Below are positions 53,133 through 63,651 of a stretch of 64,000 nucleotides of DNA, piece after piece (within the stretch, counting starts at the first letter, position 1; every line of letters starts with the position of its first letter). The stretch is from Sepiola atlantica (Eukaryota; Mollusca; Cephalopoda; Sepiida; Sepiolidae). The notes under the pieces are model-generated. The model did no database searches, had not been told where the DNA came from, and worked only from the letters and a program-made list of their open reading frames with translations. A program made the translations under genes and the position numbers. The DNA is taken from contig OY744516.1 of NCBI GenBank assembly GCA_963556195.1, positions 36,450,278-36,514,277 on the forward strand, written 5' to 3'.

Positions 53133-53924
53133 TACAAATCCCGATTTCTTTTTTTATCACTTATTTGCATGTTACCTTCTGTGAAAGTTATATTATACCA
53201 CTTAAAACTTATTAAGTTTTTGGTTTCACATACATATACGTATGACTGTTCACATTTGTGATACAAATATTTAATAAGAAGAAAGTCTTTCCTGTTGTCT
53301 CCGAATTTCGAATTTAATTATATGGTCACTTCTCTTCAGTTAATACCTTATTCTTTATTTTTATCTTAAGTAATGTAATCTTATGAATAGTAGTTAAATA
53401 ATCTTTGTAGTAGTAATTAATCCTCTTAATTGCCAATGCATAGGGTTCATATAGTTTTTTTTTTACATCCTCTTCGTATATTAGACCTATACGTAGTTAT
53501 CCAGAAACCCTACAGTGAAAATTGGCGGACCATTATTTTTTTCACAAAGAACGAGTAACATCGGCGGAGATCAAGCATTTTACTCCTCCTTTTTAAGAGC
53601 TTCCGGATCCTTGTTATCAATTGGGGTGGCTGATGAACATTCTGGGCCATTGTTCTGCTAAGTCATTGGATTAGCAGAAGATTTGGCTTCGTGAAACCCG
53701 GGTACCATTCGATGGAACCTTAATGATATAGTATCTAAATAATAGACACACACATACATACACACATACAGACACACATACAGACACACATACAGGCACA
53801 CACATATATAATCGAAATAGTAGTAGAAAGCAAAATAACAACGAACGCTGCAATCATTAATAAAACAATTACATAAAAATACATTAAATGTTTAGGTGAT
53901 AAAAATCGTACATATTTCAAGGCA

Positions 53925-54080
53925 GGTCGTCGTAATCCATTGGTAAGACGCTGGGCTATAGACATCAATATCGAAGGTTCGATCTTTGTCTAAGTTAGCC
54001 ATGCTGATGACGGCTGTCAGCCAGAAACACGTGTCCATGGATTACATTTATGTACGTATAAAATTAATAATCATAATAAT

Positions 54081-54083
<3 letters not shown>
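53925..54083 (+). mobile_element. tRNA/hammerhead SINE, family B
   Basis: Plus strand tRNA-like segment taatccattggtaagacgct (A box region) and aaggttcgatc (B box 53976-53984), then a hammerhead starting 15 nt later, then a short AT-rich 3' part and a (TA)n tail from 54084. Sequence unrelated to families A and C outside these modules. Confidence 0.75.
53999..54040 (+). ncRNA. Hammerhead ribozyme, family B (all elements present)
   Basis: Stem I CCATG (53999-54003) with CATGG (54036-54040); core CTGATGA (54004-54010); stem II GGCT/AGCC with loop GTC; GAAA (54024-54027); stem III AC/GT up to ACAC/GTGT; cleavage triplet GTC, predicted cut after 54035. No core base is missing. Predicted active if transcribed. 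Confidence 0.85.

Positions 54084-54152
<69 letters not shown>
54084..54152. repeat. (TA)n microsatellite
   Basis: About 69 bp, serving as the tail of the family B SINE. No feature found in 54153-54607. Confidence 0.95.
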
Positions 54153-54156
<4 letters not shown>

Positions 54157-54603
54157 GGTTGTAAGGAATTGTGCGAAGAGTCGCTTCAAGCTTTGGGAAT
54201 AAGATTTTTTTATATTTTTGTCATCATTTTCATGTATTTTGACTTGCCGTTACCTTTGTTAAGAACCCTTTTCAAAACTGTTTCTATCATCATTTCTCAT
54301 GTCTTTGGAGTGATGTGTTTTTCCTATTACTATTGAATGAACAATTTCTCTGATAATCAATGAGGTTAAGATGAAGACTGTGTATTTCTCTTGATTTTGT
54401 ATGTGAAACGCGCGTAAGCTGTAGAAATCGTATTAAATTTGTAAAGAAATAAATATAAAAAATGTATAATTATATAAAAAAAAGTTGTTTATGAGACAAA
54501 GAGGGATTACAGGTATTCGCCGATACATGAAAATGAGGAAATTGAAAGAACAGATGAAAGTTATGGTTATGGGTTGATTGTTTTCTATGATCATTGGAAT
54601 GCA

Positions 54604-54607
<4 letters not shown>

Positions 54608-54696
<89 letters not shown>
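54608..54696. repeat. (TA)n microsatellite
   Basis: About 89 bp of TA. Confidence 0.95.
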
Positions 54697-54701
<5 letters not shown>

Positions 54702-54756
54702 GGAAGTTTCTGAACCATTAAAACTATATATATAAAAAAAAAAATTTTTAAACAAA

Positions 54757-54872
54757 CTTTTAGTCCCAAGTCGTTGAGTGGAAAATCACTCATGTAAGTC
54801 AATTTATTTTTTACAGTTATTATATTAGTTTGCTTCTAACATTATTTAAGAGATCATCAGTTGTTTACCATG
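54757..54872 (-). repeat. Dispersed repeat, inverted copy of 23451-23655
   Basis: Reverse complement carries catggtaaacaactgatgat and ends acttgggactaaaagt. Abuts (TA)n at 54873. Confidence 0.55.
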
Positions 54873-54921
54873 AATATATATATATATATATAATTGGGGA
54901 ATAAACGCACACGATATGTTA

Positions 54922-54928
<7 letters not shown>

Positions 54929-54977
<49 letters not shown>
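54929..54977. repeat. (CA)n then (TA)n microsatellite
   Basis: About 25 bp of CA and 24 bp of TA. Confidence 0.9.
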
Positions 54978-55011
54978 TTAAATATTTTTTTTTCGTACAA
55001 AACTTTAAAAT

Positions 55012-55529
55012 GGCATTGAAGAGACAATATTTATTATTCATAATGAATTTAAGAAATTAAAAAGATGAAAGGGCAGCTGACCGGTTTCGTACCTCGCTCA
55101 ACAGAGCCAAATATCAAGGTAATGTATAAGAAATATAAAAAGATGCTATGAGAATTATAGCGAGGGAAAGGGGTATAAAAAAAAAGAAGAAAAAAAAAAG
55201 AAAAAAAAAAGTTCAATCAAATAGAAACAACATTAAGCCCGAGGACTTAATATAAATAAACAATTTATATTAAGTCCTTGAGGCCTTCTCTTTGCAAACA
55301 AAGAGAAAATCTCCTCGAGCTTAATGTTGTTTCTATTTGATTGAACTTTTTTTCTTTTTTTTTTTTTTTTTACCCCTTTCCCTCGCTATAATTCTCATAG
55401 CATCTTTTTATATCTCTTATACATTACCTCGATATTTGGCTCTGTTGAGCGAGGTACGAAACCGGTCAGCTGCCCTTTCATCTTTTTAATTTCTTAAATT
55501 CATTATGAATAATAAATATTGTCTCTTCA

Positions 55530-55535
<6 letters not shown>
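55012..55535. repeat. Large foldback palindrome, ~250-bp arms
   Basis: Arms run from ggcattgaagagacaatatt to the mirrored aatattgtctcttcaatgcc, nearly identical, with poly-A/poly-T in the middle of each and two nested small hairpins at the centre (55240-55315). Each arm has acctcgctcaacagag and ggtttcgtac, a decayed hammerhead core (CTGTTGA…GAAAC). (TA)n borders the right side. No ORF. Confidence 0.85.

Positions 55536-55606
<71 letters not shown>
55536..55606. repeat. (TA)n microsatellite
   Basis: About 71 bp, between the palindrome and the family C SINE copy. Confidence 0.95.
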
Positions 55607-55609
<3 letters not shown>

Positions 55610-55700
55610 ATCCACAGTCAGCTGTTTCGTAATTTCGCGACTAATCAGTGTGGCTAGACCTAGCAAACGCATCAGAAAGATGATTAGAAAGATTAGAAAA
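55607..55700 (-). mobile_element. tRNA/hammerhead SINE family C, partial copy
   Basis: gtcatccacagtcagctgtt matches the 3' part of 28131-28382. A hammerhead relic lies at 55612-55653 (minus strand): perfect stem I CCACA/TGTGG and GAAA, but the core is CTGATTA, which should abolish activity. Confidence 0.55.
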
Positions 55701-56158
55701 CACACCTCTAAAAACCGGAACATATTTCATCGCCGCAAAGAATTGTCAGGTTAAGTGCGGGGAATTTTGTCATTGATTGTTCTTATATATTCACTGGTGT
55801 TTAGTCTAGCTAACTAACCAATCAGATTAATTGTTATTTCCCTGTCACGGGTTACTGTTTTCATTAGTCAATGGTTGAGTTTTTCTCAATCAAATGCGTG
55901 GTCAACCGTTACTTGATACCCTTTTTTTGTTTTGTTTGGGTGTGGCACATCCTGTGTGTAAATATTTCAAATTATCATGGGATCCTGTTTTAGCACCTGC
56001 GTTATTGTAATAATTTCTTCTCTATTTCTTTTGCTATTAATTGCTATTTTAGATATTGATCTTACTTAGTTCTTTAAATTTATTTTATTTATTTGTTATG
56101 TATATAGTTATCCTAAACTAAAGTTTATTTTATATCTAGAGTTAGTTACTAATTATCA

Positions 56159-56162
<4 letters not shown>

Positions 56163-56232
<70 letters not shown>
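56163..56232. repeat. (TA)n microsatellite
   Basis: About 70 bp of TA inside the palindrome. Confidence 0.95.
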
Positions 56233-56236
<4 letters not shown>

Positions 56237-56292
56237 TTTTTATTTATACACACATGTATATAATCCGTGACACTATAAGCCCGGTTGAAATT

Positions 56293-56296
<4 letters not shown>

Positions 56297-56385
<89 letters not shown>
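56297..56385. repeat. (TA)n microsatellite
   Basis: About 89 bp of TA inside the palindrome. Confidence 0.95.
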
Positions 56386-56391
<6 letters not shown>

Positions 56392-56509
56392 AAAATTATG
56401 ATAATTAGTAACTAACTCTAGATATAGAATAAACTTTAGTTTAGGATAACTATATACATAACAAATAAATAAATATAATCCGTGACACTATAAGCCCGGT
56501 TGAAATTCT

Positions 56510-57475
56510 TTTAACCTAGTTAACATCACGAACAATCACATCACCACATTACTCTACACTAAACCCACCGACGGACACGGTTACCTTAACTTTGAGAGTT
56601 GCCATCTGATCACCACAAAAAGATCCATTATATATAGTCAATGCCTGCCCATCAAAAGGATTTGTTCAGACTACACTGAGTATGAAACACAGGTAGGCAA
56701 AATGCTACTTCAACTACTTCATCGACAGAAAGTACCCTTTCAAAATAATAAAAAAATCCATTAGGAAAGCATCAAGCACAAACAGACAAAATCTACTAAC
56801 ATACAATAACAGCAAAATATCATCCCCACAAATACCAATGGTATTTGACTTCAGCCCTAAAACAAGCAAACTACACGCCCTTCTCAAAAACATATTCAAA
56901 CAACTACAGGATGACCCCACCATAAACACGATATACAAAAAAACACCCATTTATGCAAAACGACAGCCGCTTAACTTACATTCTCTACTAACATCGTCCA
57001 AAATACACCAGACGCTCGCACCCCAATGACATAAAAGTGCAACAAACCCAGATGCCAAATATGCCAATGCATCACCACCAACGACACATTACATCTCCAG
57101 GCGCCAACTTCAAACTTAATCCCCCCTCTCACATGCAATAACCCAAACATCGTTTACCTGATATACTGCACCAGATGCACAAAATGCAACAATGTTTGAG
57201 AAAACAAGCCTGGAGTTCCACAAACGCCTCAACGACCACAAACAAACGATTAGGGACAAATCCACACGATACTCAGTAGCCGAGCATTTCAATCTCTCAA
57301 ACCACTCCACAGACGACATGAAATGCATCCTCGTAGTCTCCAAATTCAGATCACTACAACACAGACGAAAATATGAGACAAAACTCATTCCGAAACTAAA
57401 CACGCATACCTCAGGACTAAATATAGACCTGGGAATTCTCAATAGTTATTCTTTCTACAAATATACGAACTGACC
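56510..57475 (+). pseudogene. Degenerate PLE: RT C-terminus and GIY-YIG domain
   Basis: Plus strand: LLYTKPTDGHGYLNFESCHL and IIYSQCLPIKRICSDYTEYE, the PLE thumb region, then stops. Next come CQICQCITTND and NIVYLIYCTRCTKCN, the entry to a GIY-YIG nuclease. A clean C-terminal frame follows from about 57192 to the TGA at 57473 (FHKRLNDHKQTIRDKSTRYS, then VAEHFNLSNHSTDDMK and LNIDLGILNSYSFYKY). 5'-truncated. Sister copy at 43255-43640. Confidence 0.7.
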
Positions 57476-57544
57476 GACAACATTTTCTAACAGGCAAAGA
57501 ACAAGTGTGTGTTACGGTTGGATTCTAACATCTTCCTACTTTAA

Positions 57545-58405
57545 GAGTCCCAATATCCACTATTTTGTTTGTTGTTTTTTTATACTTGCCAGGCCCGCCA
57601 GTAAATTGTATTCATTCATCTGTCTATCCCCCCTCTCTCTCTCTCTCTCTCTCACGCCCTCGGTTTCCTTCCCTCTCTCTATATATGTGTGTGCGCATGA
57701 CTCTGTGGGTGTACGTATGTCCATGTATATACCTATACTCATGTATCTGTCTATGCCTCTCCCTCTCTCTCTCTCCACATGAATGTGCGTGTATGTGTGC
57801 GTACGGATGTGTATGTATGTGGATGCATCTATTCAGGTGTATGAATGTATATATGTATACATATATGTATGTATATGTATGTAGATACATGAGTGTGTAT
57901 GTGTGTGTTCATGTGTATATCTGTATGCATGTGTGTGGGTGTGTATACGGATATATACATGTACATATCTCCACAGTATTTTCATTTTTCATTTTTCTAA
58001 GTTCACAAACTCATTGTGTACTAAAAAATACCCACCCCCTCTCTAAACTTTCCATGACTCCAGCCAATTGGCTTTTACCCCCTATCCCCACTCCTATCTC
58101 TCCTGCTTCATGTGTATATGGATGTATGTCTGTGTGTGCGCGGGTGTATAAGTTAGCTGACATACATAGGTGAACGTGCTGATGTGTCTGTGTGTGGACG
58201 TGAGTATGTATAAACACAGATTCACTTGTGTATCTATGTATATATCCATTTACTTACATTTATTCATATCCGGGTTCATTTAGATCCTGTTTATGACCAC
58301 TTGACTCTTTCCTCTCGGCTATTAGGGATGGACTCCTGTTTTTTCACCATTTCATTGCTTTTTCCCCATTATACCACCACCCATCCCCACCGTACACACA
58401 CAATC
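57545..58405. other. CT- and TGTA-rich low-complexity region
   Basis: Short (CT)n at 57632-57655 and 57760-57775, then imprecise TGTATG/TGTGTG stretches to about 57960 and again near 58110-58240. The long open frames here are low complexity and not believed. Confidence 0.6.
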
Positions 58406-58455
58406 CTCCATTACATTGACGAAGGCCGAAGGATCGCAGCCGAAAATTTTTCCTC
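58406..58455 (+). ncRNA. PLE-type hammerhead relic
   Basis: Plus strand: core TTGACGA (first C lost), stem II GGC/GCC, GAAA, then palindromic AATT. Decayed member of the same motif class as 25566-25605. Confidence 0.4.
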
Positions 58456-58732
58456 TTTTTAAAAAAAACTTTTTAATTTTTTTACACATAATGGACAATT
58501 GATATTCCTACACGTAAAAATATAGAAAATAAATAAAAGATATATTAAAATTTATACTATTCACATTGATTTTTGTGTGTATTTAGGCAGCATTTTTTTA
58601 TTCATGCAAACATTATTAAAAACAACAGAACTCTTGTGTGTGTCTGGTTATAGCTTTTTAATCTTTTCAATTCTTCTAATGTTTTTTCGTGTTGAAATCA
58701 AACAAATTGATGAAAGATGCATATGTGTTACA

Positions 58733-58775
58733 AACGTTTTCGATTATTTCTCGAATCATCGTCAGGTGTTGATGG
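58733..58775 (-). ncRNA. PLE hammerhead-like motif
   Basis: Minus strand: core CTGACGA, stem II GATT/AATC with loop cgagaaat, GAAA, then the palindrome AACGTT and T as cleavage base. Stem I forms only two pairs. Lies at the 3' end of the PLE relic 58790-61000. Confidence 0.5.
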
Positions 58776-58789
58776 CAAAAATCGACTAA

Positions 58790-61000
58790 AAAGCTGGTGA
58801 AAGGATGGAATTTTAAAAATACATCGGAGAGACTTGCACGTAAAAAGAACGCTTACATTGTTTAAAGAAGACGCATTAATTAAAATTTTTAATTTACTAT
58901 GTATTTATTTATTTAAAAAAAACATTTCTTAAAAGTAATGGCTGGTTTATTTTGTGTAGTCAAATAATTATGGAGAAAGAAAAATGGGGAGTTAGGCAAT
59001 AAGTAATTTAATAAAATCTCCTTTTTTTTCAAATTTGAATCAAGCGACGCCGTTGTGCATCACTGAACTAAATTAAAATACGAGTAAGTTAAGCATTCAA
59101 AAATGGTTTTACTAGTCTTATATGTAACATTATTAATTTTAGGTTGCTGTGTTTTTATGTATATGGCTTCAAGTATTTTTAATTTTTTCAAATTTGTATC
59201 AGAATGTACAGGGTGATTCATAAGTCACTTAGCTATTTGTCTCCGCGAAGCCCTGATTTGACGTCGTTGAACTATTTTTTGTGGGGATATTTACGTGACC
59301 AAGTATTTGCCACGCCAATAACTAACATCGACGACCTCAAATCAAAAATCACTGCCGAGTTTGTTAAAATTAATCAATCAAATATGCTACCAAGAGTCGT
59401 AAACGCCTTGTAAAAAAGAATGGAGCTATGCATGCAGAACGAAGGTGGAAATTTTGAAAATTTGCTGTAATTTTAAACTCCCATAAATGAATTTGTTGAA
59501 TAAACTTTCTGTTTTGTATTACCGTATTTTTTAACTTTAGAATTTCAAAAATAAATAGCTAAGTGACTTATGAATCACCCTGTATTATTTTGGTGTTGTT
59601 TACTAAAGTTTGTCTTAATTTAGATGGAGGGCAGTTATGTATTTGTAGGTGTTTATAGATTGAACTAGAGTCCACAAGATGCATGGTGAGGCAGCGAGAT
59701 TGTGTAGTTGTTGTAAAACCAATGTAGCTATTATTATTTTGTGAATTACATTCTCCGAAAGGGCATTTAAATTTATAGTCTAAATTGGTTCTTTCTAGTG
59801 TTTGGAGGTTGGAGAGGGGTTGTTTCTGACTACAAGATTTTGGGTTGATTAGTTTATTTTATTATTGTTGTCTGTTGGGATATATATACAGTATATTTAT
59901 GTATAATTTTCTTTTATAGCTTTCTCTTATAGTCTGAAATTTGGCTGCATTTGATTACAGTAACATATATTGATAGTTAGAATTATTATTTGTGTTAGTG
60001 TATTTTAGTTTTTAATCATTGATTTTATTAGTCCATCAACGATGTAGTTGTGAAATTTATTGTAAATCAATAATTGTTTAATATTTTTTTAGTTCGATGA
60101 ATAGTGTTTTTTTGGAGGAGAAGATCATTTTTGCGCGGTTTAGTAATTTTTTTACGAAAGCTATTTTATAGCGGTAGGGGCACTCACTCTTGAAATTTAG
60201 CAGACTAGAATTTTCGCTGGTTGTTTTTCATAGGTAGAGTTGTTAAACGTGTTATTCGAGGTGTCAATAAGTACATCTAGGAATGGGATTATTTTATTCA
60301 CGTTTAGTTATATGGTGAATTTAAGGACAGAGTTTTTTGGAAAAGGTCTTGAAGTTTTTGTATTTGTTCATTGTTATTGGCTATAAGTATATCGTCAAAA
60401 TAACGTACGTAGATAGGTTTTGTAATTTTGTTAAATATTATGTTTTGTACGTTTGACATGTAGAATTCACTAGAATTGGACCGAGAACCGAACCCATTGA
60501 AACTCCGTCAATTTGTGTTTGCACGTTTCCCTTAAAGTCATAAAAAGATACTTCACTGGTGCAAATTAATGGTAGCTTTTTATAGTATTTTTTGTATTTA
60601 TTTTAAATGGAAGGAGAGATGGGTTATTTTTATATATTATTGATGATTATGGCTATTGTTTCCTTTACGGGTACGTTCGTAAATAGGCTTTCTTCGTCTA
60701 GAGAGGCAATAATTTTATTATCGGGTTTTTGCTGTATACAATTTGTAATAGTTCTTGTGTGGACATAACGCTGTATTTGCTAGGTAGATACGGGCTGATG
60801 AGTTCATTTAGGGCCTTTGTTAGAAGTGTATAGAAGTAGTGATTTGGGATATGATGGATCGGAGAGAGAAATTAGGTTTATGTATTTTAATGGTTCCATA
60901 TAAATAACCGGGTTTGTAATCTTCGATTATTTTGGGGAAATAATAATTGTAAATAGGCTTTCTACACATATGGATCTTCTATCAGAAGTATTGAAAATAT
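58790..61000 (-). pseudogene. Degenerate PLE (RT plus GIY-YIG), interrupted by a mariner element
   Basis: Reverse complement reads VQTQIDGVSMGSVLGPIL (near 60490-60530), KPIYVRYFDDIL (YFDD, near 60385-60420), CPFGECN…SYIGFTTTTQSRCLTMHL (GIY-YIG, near 59600-59775) and ILEAIYIKTQQPKINNV (near 59100-59165). Stops and shifts occur throughout. The mariner deletion derivative at 59209-59582 separates the last two blocks. The relic is related to, but clearly diverged from, the one at 44440-46760. Confidence 0.7.
59209..59582 (+). mobile_element. mariner-type element, internally deleted, TA target duplication
   Basis: Perfect terminal inverted repeats (cagggtgattcataagtcac… to …gaatcaccctg) flanked by TA on both sides. 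The ~374-bp interior keeps only the C-terminal end of a mariner transposase: SPRSPDLTSLNYFLWGYLRD and about 40 more residues to a premature TAA at about 59411. The terminal C…EGGNFENLL block follows in frame. Needs a transposase from elsewhere. Confidence 0.88.
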
Positions 61001-61051
61001 AAAAAAGGTATAACCAGACACTAGAGTTCTGTTGTGTTTAATAATGTTTGC

Positions 61052-61056
<5 letters not shown>

Positions 61057-61138
<82 letters not shown>
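61057..61138. repeat. (TA)n microsatellite
   Basis: About 82 bp, left border of a foldback element. Confidence 0.95.
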
Positions 61139-61141
<3 letters not shown>

Positions 61142-61171
61142 AAGGAAGGATGAGGGTAATCCGACGTAATG

Positions 61172-61628
61172 GGAAATAACAAAGGAAAAACAAAAGATGT
61201 TTTGTTTTTTATGTATTCATCAACGTTTCGTCTTTATTTGTAAGACTTCCTCAGGATGATAATTTTAAGAAAAATGGCATGCAAGTACATAGAAATATTG
61301 GGTATACATGATGGGTTAATGAGAAGAAGTAGTAGCCACTACTGGGAGCGCATGACCAAGGTCCGGGCTGAGAGAAGTCGGTGGCAACCTCAGCACCCCC
61401 TCCCCTCTCTCCCACCATAAGACAAATTCACTAACACCTCCACCCCTTCCCTTTTTCGCTCACAACCATCCACATTCATTTCACTCCCTGCCACCGACTT
61501 CTCTCAGCCCGAACCAATATTTCTATGTACTTGCATGACATTTTTCTTAAAATTATCATCCTGAGGAAGTCCGAAACGTTGATGAATACATAAAAAACAA
61601 AACATCTTTTGGTTTTTCCTTTTTCATT

Positions 61629-61640
<12 letters not shown>
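61172..61640. repeat. Foldback element with a hammerhead motif in each arm
   Basis: Outer arms of about 130 bp (61172-61303 and 61520-61640) and an inner pair (gctgagagaagtcggtggca and its complement near 61485-61515). Left arm, minus strand (61221-61260): stem I TCATC/GATGA, core CTGAGGA, stem II GTCTT/AAGAC, GAAA, palindrome ACGT, cleavage base T. In the right arm (61559-61590, plus strand) about 16 bp covering stem II are deleted. (TA)n borders both sides. Confidence 0.8.
61221..61260 (-). ncRNA. PLE-type hammerhead motif in foldback arm
   Basis: 5-bp stem I, CTGAGGA core, 5-bp stem II GTCTT/AAGAC around acaaata, GAAA, self-complementary ACGT. One unpaired A lies between core and stem II. 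Confidence 0.6.

Positions 61641-61715
<75 letters not shown>
61633..61715. repeat. (TA)n microsatellite
   Basis: About 83 bp of TA, between the foldback element and the dispersed repeat. Confidence 0.95.
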
Positions 61716-61719
<4 letters not shown>

Positions 61720-62156
61720 GGTGTACTAAAAGCGAACTTTTAGGAAAAGTGAAACCTATTGTGAAGAGCATATAGCTCAATATCCAGGATAGAGCAGGTA
61801 GAATGAAGAAGAATGGAAAGGAATTAGAGAAGCAAAAGTCAAATCATAATTCAATTCAATTGCTCAGAGCAAGGTATATTCCGCAAAAAAGGCAATTTAT
61901 TCAAGTTAAATTTTCCTTAAGCCAGGCTTTTCAAAGATCAAAATCTTATCATCAGAGGAAGTCGCTGGGATAGATAAGTTGGCAAAGGCCAAGATTTAAA
62001 ATTTGAAAAAATAAAATAAAAGTTGTAGGGGGAAGAAACACAGGGCAAAATTCTGCCCGAATGCAAGCAAATGTCCGATTGCTAAAAAGTCCGGTGTCGA
62101 AAAGTCCAGCGGAGAGAATGAGATGTAGATAGGTAGGTCGTTAAAAGGCCCGAAAT
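61716..62156 (+). repeat. Dispersed repeat, copy 2 (copy 1 at 24441-24879)
   Basis: Starts immediately after (TA)n and ends at cccgaaatatatat, where copy 1 continues. Near position 61940 it has, on the minus strand, CTGATGA, a 5-bp stem AAGAT/ATCTT and GAAA, a hammerhead-like arrangement with weak stems I and III. Confidence 0.75.
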
Positions 62157-62856
62157 ATATATATATAAGAGGTTATATTTATCTCAATATAAATCATATT
62201 TATATAGATCAAAGTTATTATTATATAAATTTATATCATTTATCCCCAAATTAAGTCTTCCGGTTCACAATTGCCTCAACAAATCAGCATAGTAAACAAA
62301 ATAGTCAGATAGTTTATTATAAAAACTAAACCTTATTTTGAGAGCCAAGATGTAAACACAAAAATTCGCAAGATGGAGAAATAAGTAAAATTAAAAGTTA
62401 ATTCGCCCATCATTCAAAAATACTAAACAATTTGTGAAAAAATCCAGTGAGTCAAAAATAACCAGAAAGCAAAAGAAAAAAAACAAAAAAAAACAAGCAG
62501 TGTGAAAATAAAAGCCAATTTGATGTAACAAGTCAAAGATGCAAAACCTCAGTGAATAATTGCTTCCATTACTGATGTAATACGAAAAGAAAACATAGAA
62601 GAGTTCCAACAAAACAAATGAAAAATTACCAAGTTAATTAACTAATTGCGTAGTAATGATTTAAGGGTTAATTCCCTTAAATCATTACTTTTATGTCAAA
62701 AGAGACTTCATTAAACGATATATTGTATCCAAAATTAGTTAACTGTATACGTGTATTAACTAATTTATTTACAGTTATAAGTGTATCAAAAAGAGAGGCA
62801 TTTTTTAATAAAAATATATTACTATAACATAAATAAATGCATACATACATATACGC

Positions 62857-62859
<3 letters not shown>
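62157..62859. other. AT-rich DNA, nothing assigned
   Basis: Only a small hairpin (gatttaagggttaattccct, then taaatcatta, near 62658-62690) stands out. Confidence 0.4.

Positions 62860-62900
<41 letters not shown>
62860..62900. repeat. (TA)n microsatellite
   Basis: About 40 bp of TA. Confidence 0.9.
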
Positions 62901-62903
<3 letters not shown>

Positions 62904-62955
62904 TATATATATGCATATATACATATATCTAAACAGCCAAACAGATATATATATA

Positions 62956-63339
62956 CAGGGTGGGCAAAAATAAGGGTCCTATTTTTAAAAATGCATAACT
63001 TTTTTATTTATTGATTTTTTTAATTTTTTTTTTTAGAATAAGTAAAGGACCCCTTCCGAAGCAAGCATGAGCCGTATTAGCCCTAAGGAACGTACCCTCA
63101 TTTAGAAAACATTATTTTTGCTTAAAAAACTCAAAACAGTGTAAAAAACAATACTTTAGTTTTTGTAAGTTTTAAGAAGTGTTTTTCGGCTAAAATTTGT
63201 TTTGTTTATTTCAAAAAATCTCGGAAGGGTCAGTCTACACACACATAAAGTTTGGTGAGTTTAACTTTTATTTTGTGGAAGTTATTCAAATTCAAGTTAT
63301 TCAAATTTAAAGATAGGACCCTTATTTTGGCCCACCCTG
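62956..63339. mobile_element. mariner-like MITE, TA target duplication
   Basis: 384 bp with terminal inverted repeats cagggtgggcaaaaataagg and the complement at the right end (…ccttattttggcccaccctg), flanked by TA. No ORF. The cagggtg ends are typical of mariner-derived MITEs. Different family from 59209-59582. Confidence 0.85.
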
Positions 63340-63341
63340 TA

Positions 63342-63462
<121 letters not shown>

Positions 63463-63589
63463 TTTATGCATGTTTGATTAAACAGGAGTGCCAACTTCTG
63501 CTTATTCAGTTTTAGATCCGTTTTTTTTAGTCTTCGTACGACGGATTTGATGTTATAATCCAAGGAGTGTAAAAAATCTCCGTATTTTG

Positions 63590-63640
63590 TGCGAACGTTT
63601 TCAAACGACATCGGTCGTCGTCAGGCGGTTGCAAAATGAA
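63590..63640 (-). ncRNA. PLE-type hammerhead-like motif at left end of a PLE
   Basis: Minus strand: core CTGACGA, stem II CGAC/GTCG with loop cgat, GAAA, then palindrome AACGTT and C as cleavage base. Stem I is short (two pairs) and there is a three-U bulge before GAAA. Confidence 0.5.
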
Positions 63641-63651
63641 ATAAATTGGCG

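Larger units (their letters stand above)
56096..56466. repeat. Foldback palindrome around two (TA)n tracts
   Basis: Left arm 56096-56165 (ttatgtatatagttatccta…) and right arm about 56391-56466 are reverse complements. The centre holds (TA)n 56163-56232, a short unique segment (cacatgtatataatccgtga, then agcccggttgaaattctt) and (TA)n 56297-56385. Confidence 0.75.

Noticed and set aside
57565..58173. 202-codon frame rich in Cys, Val and Tyr
   Set aside because: Produced by CT and TGTA low-complexity DNA. Composition changes with the repeat and no domain is visible.
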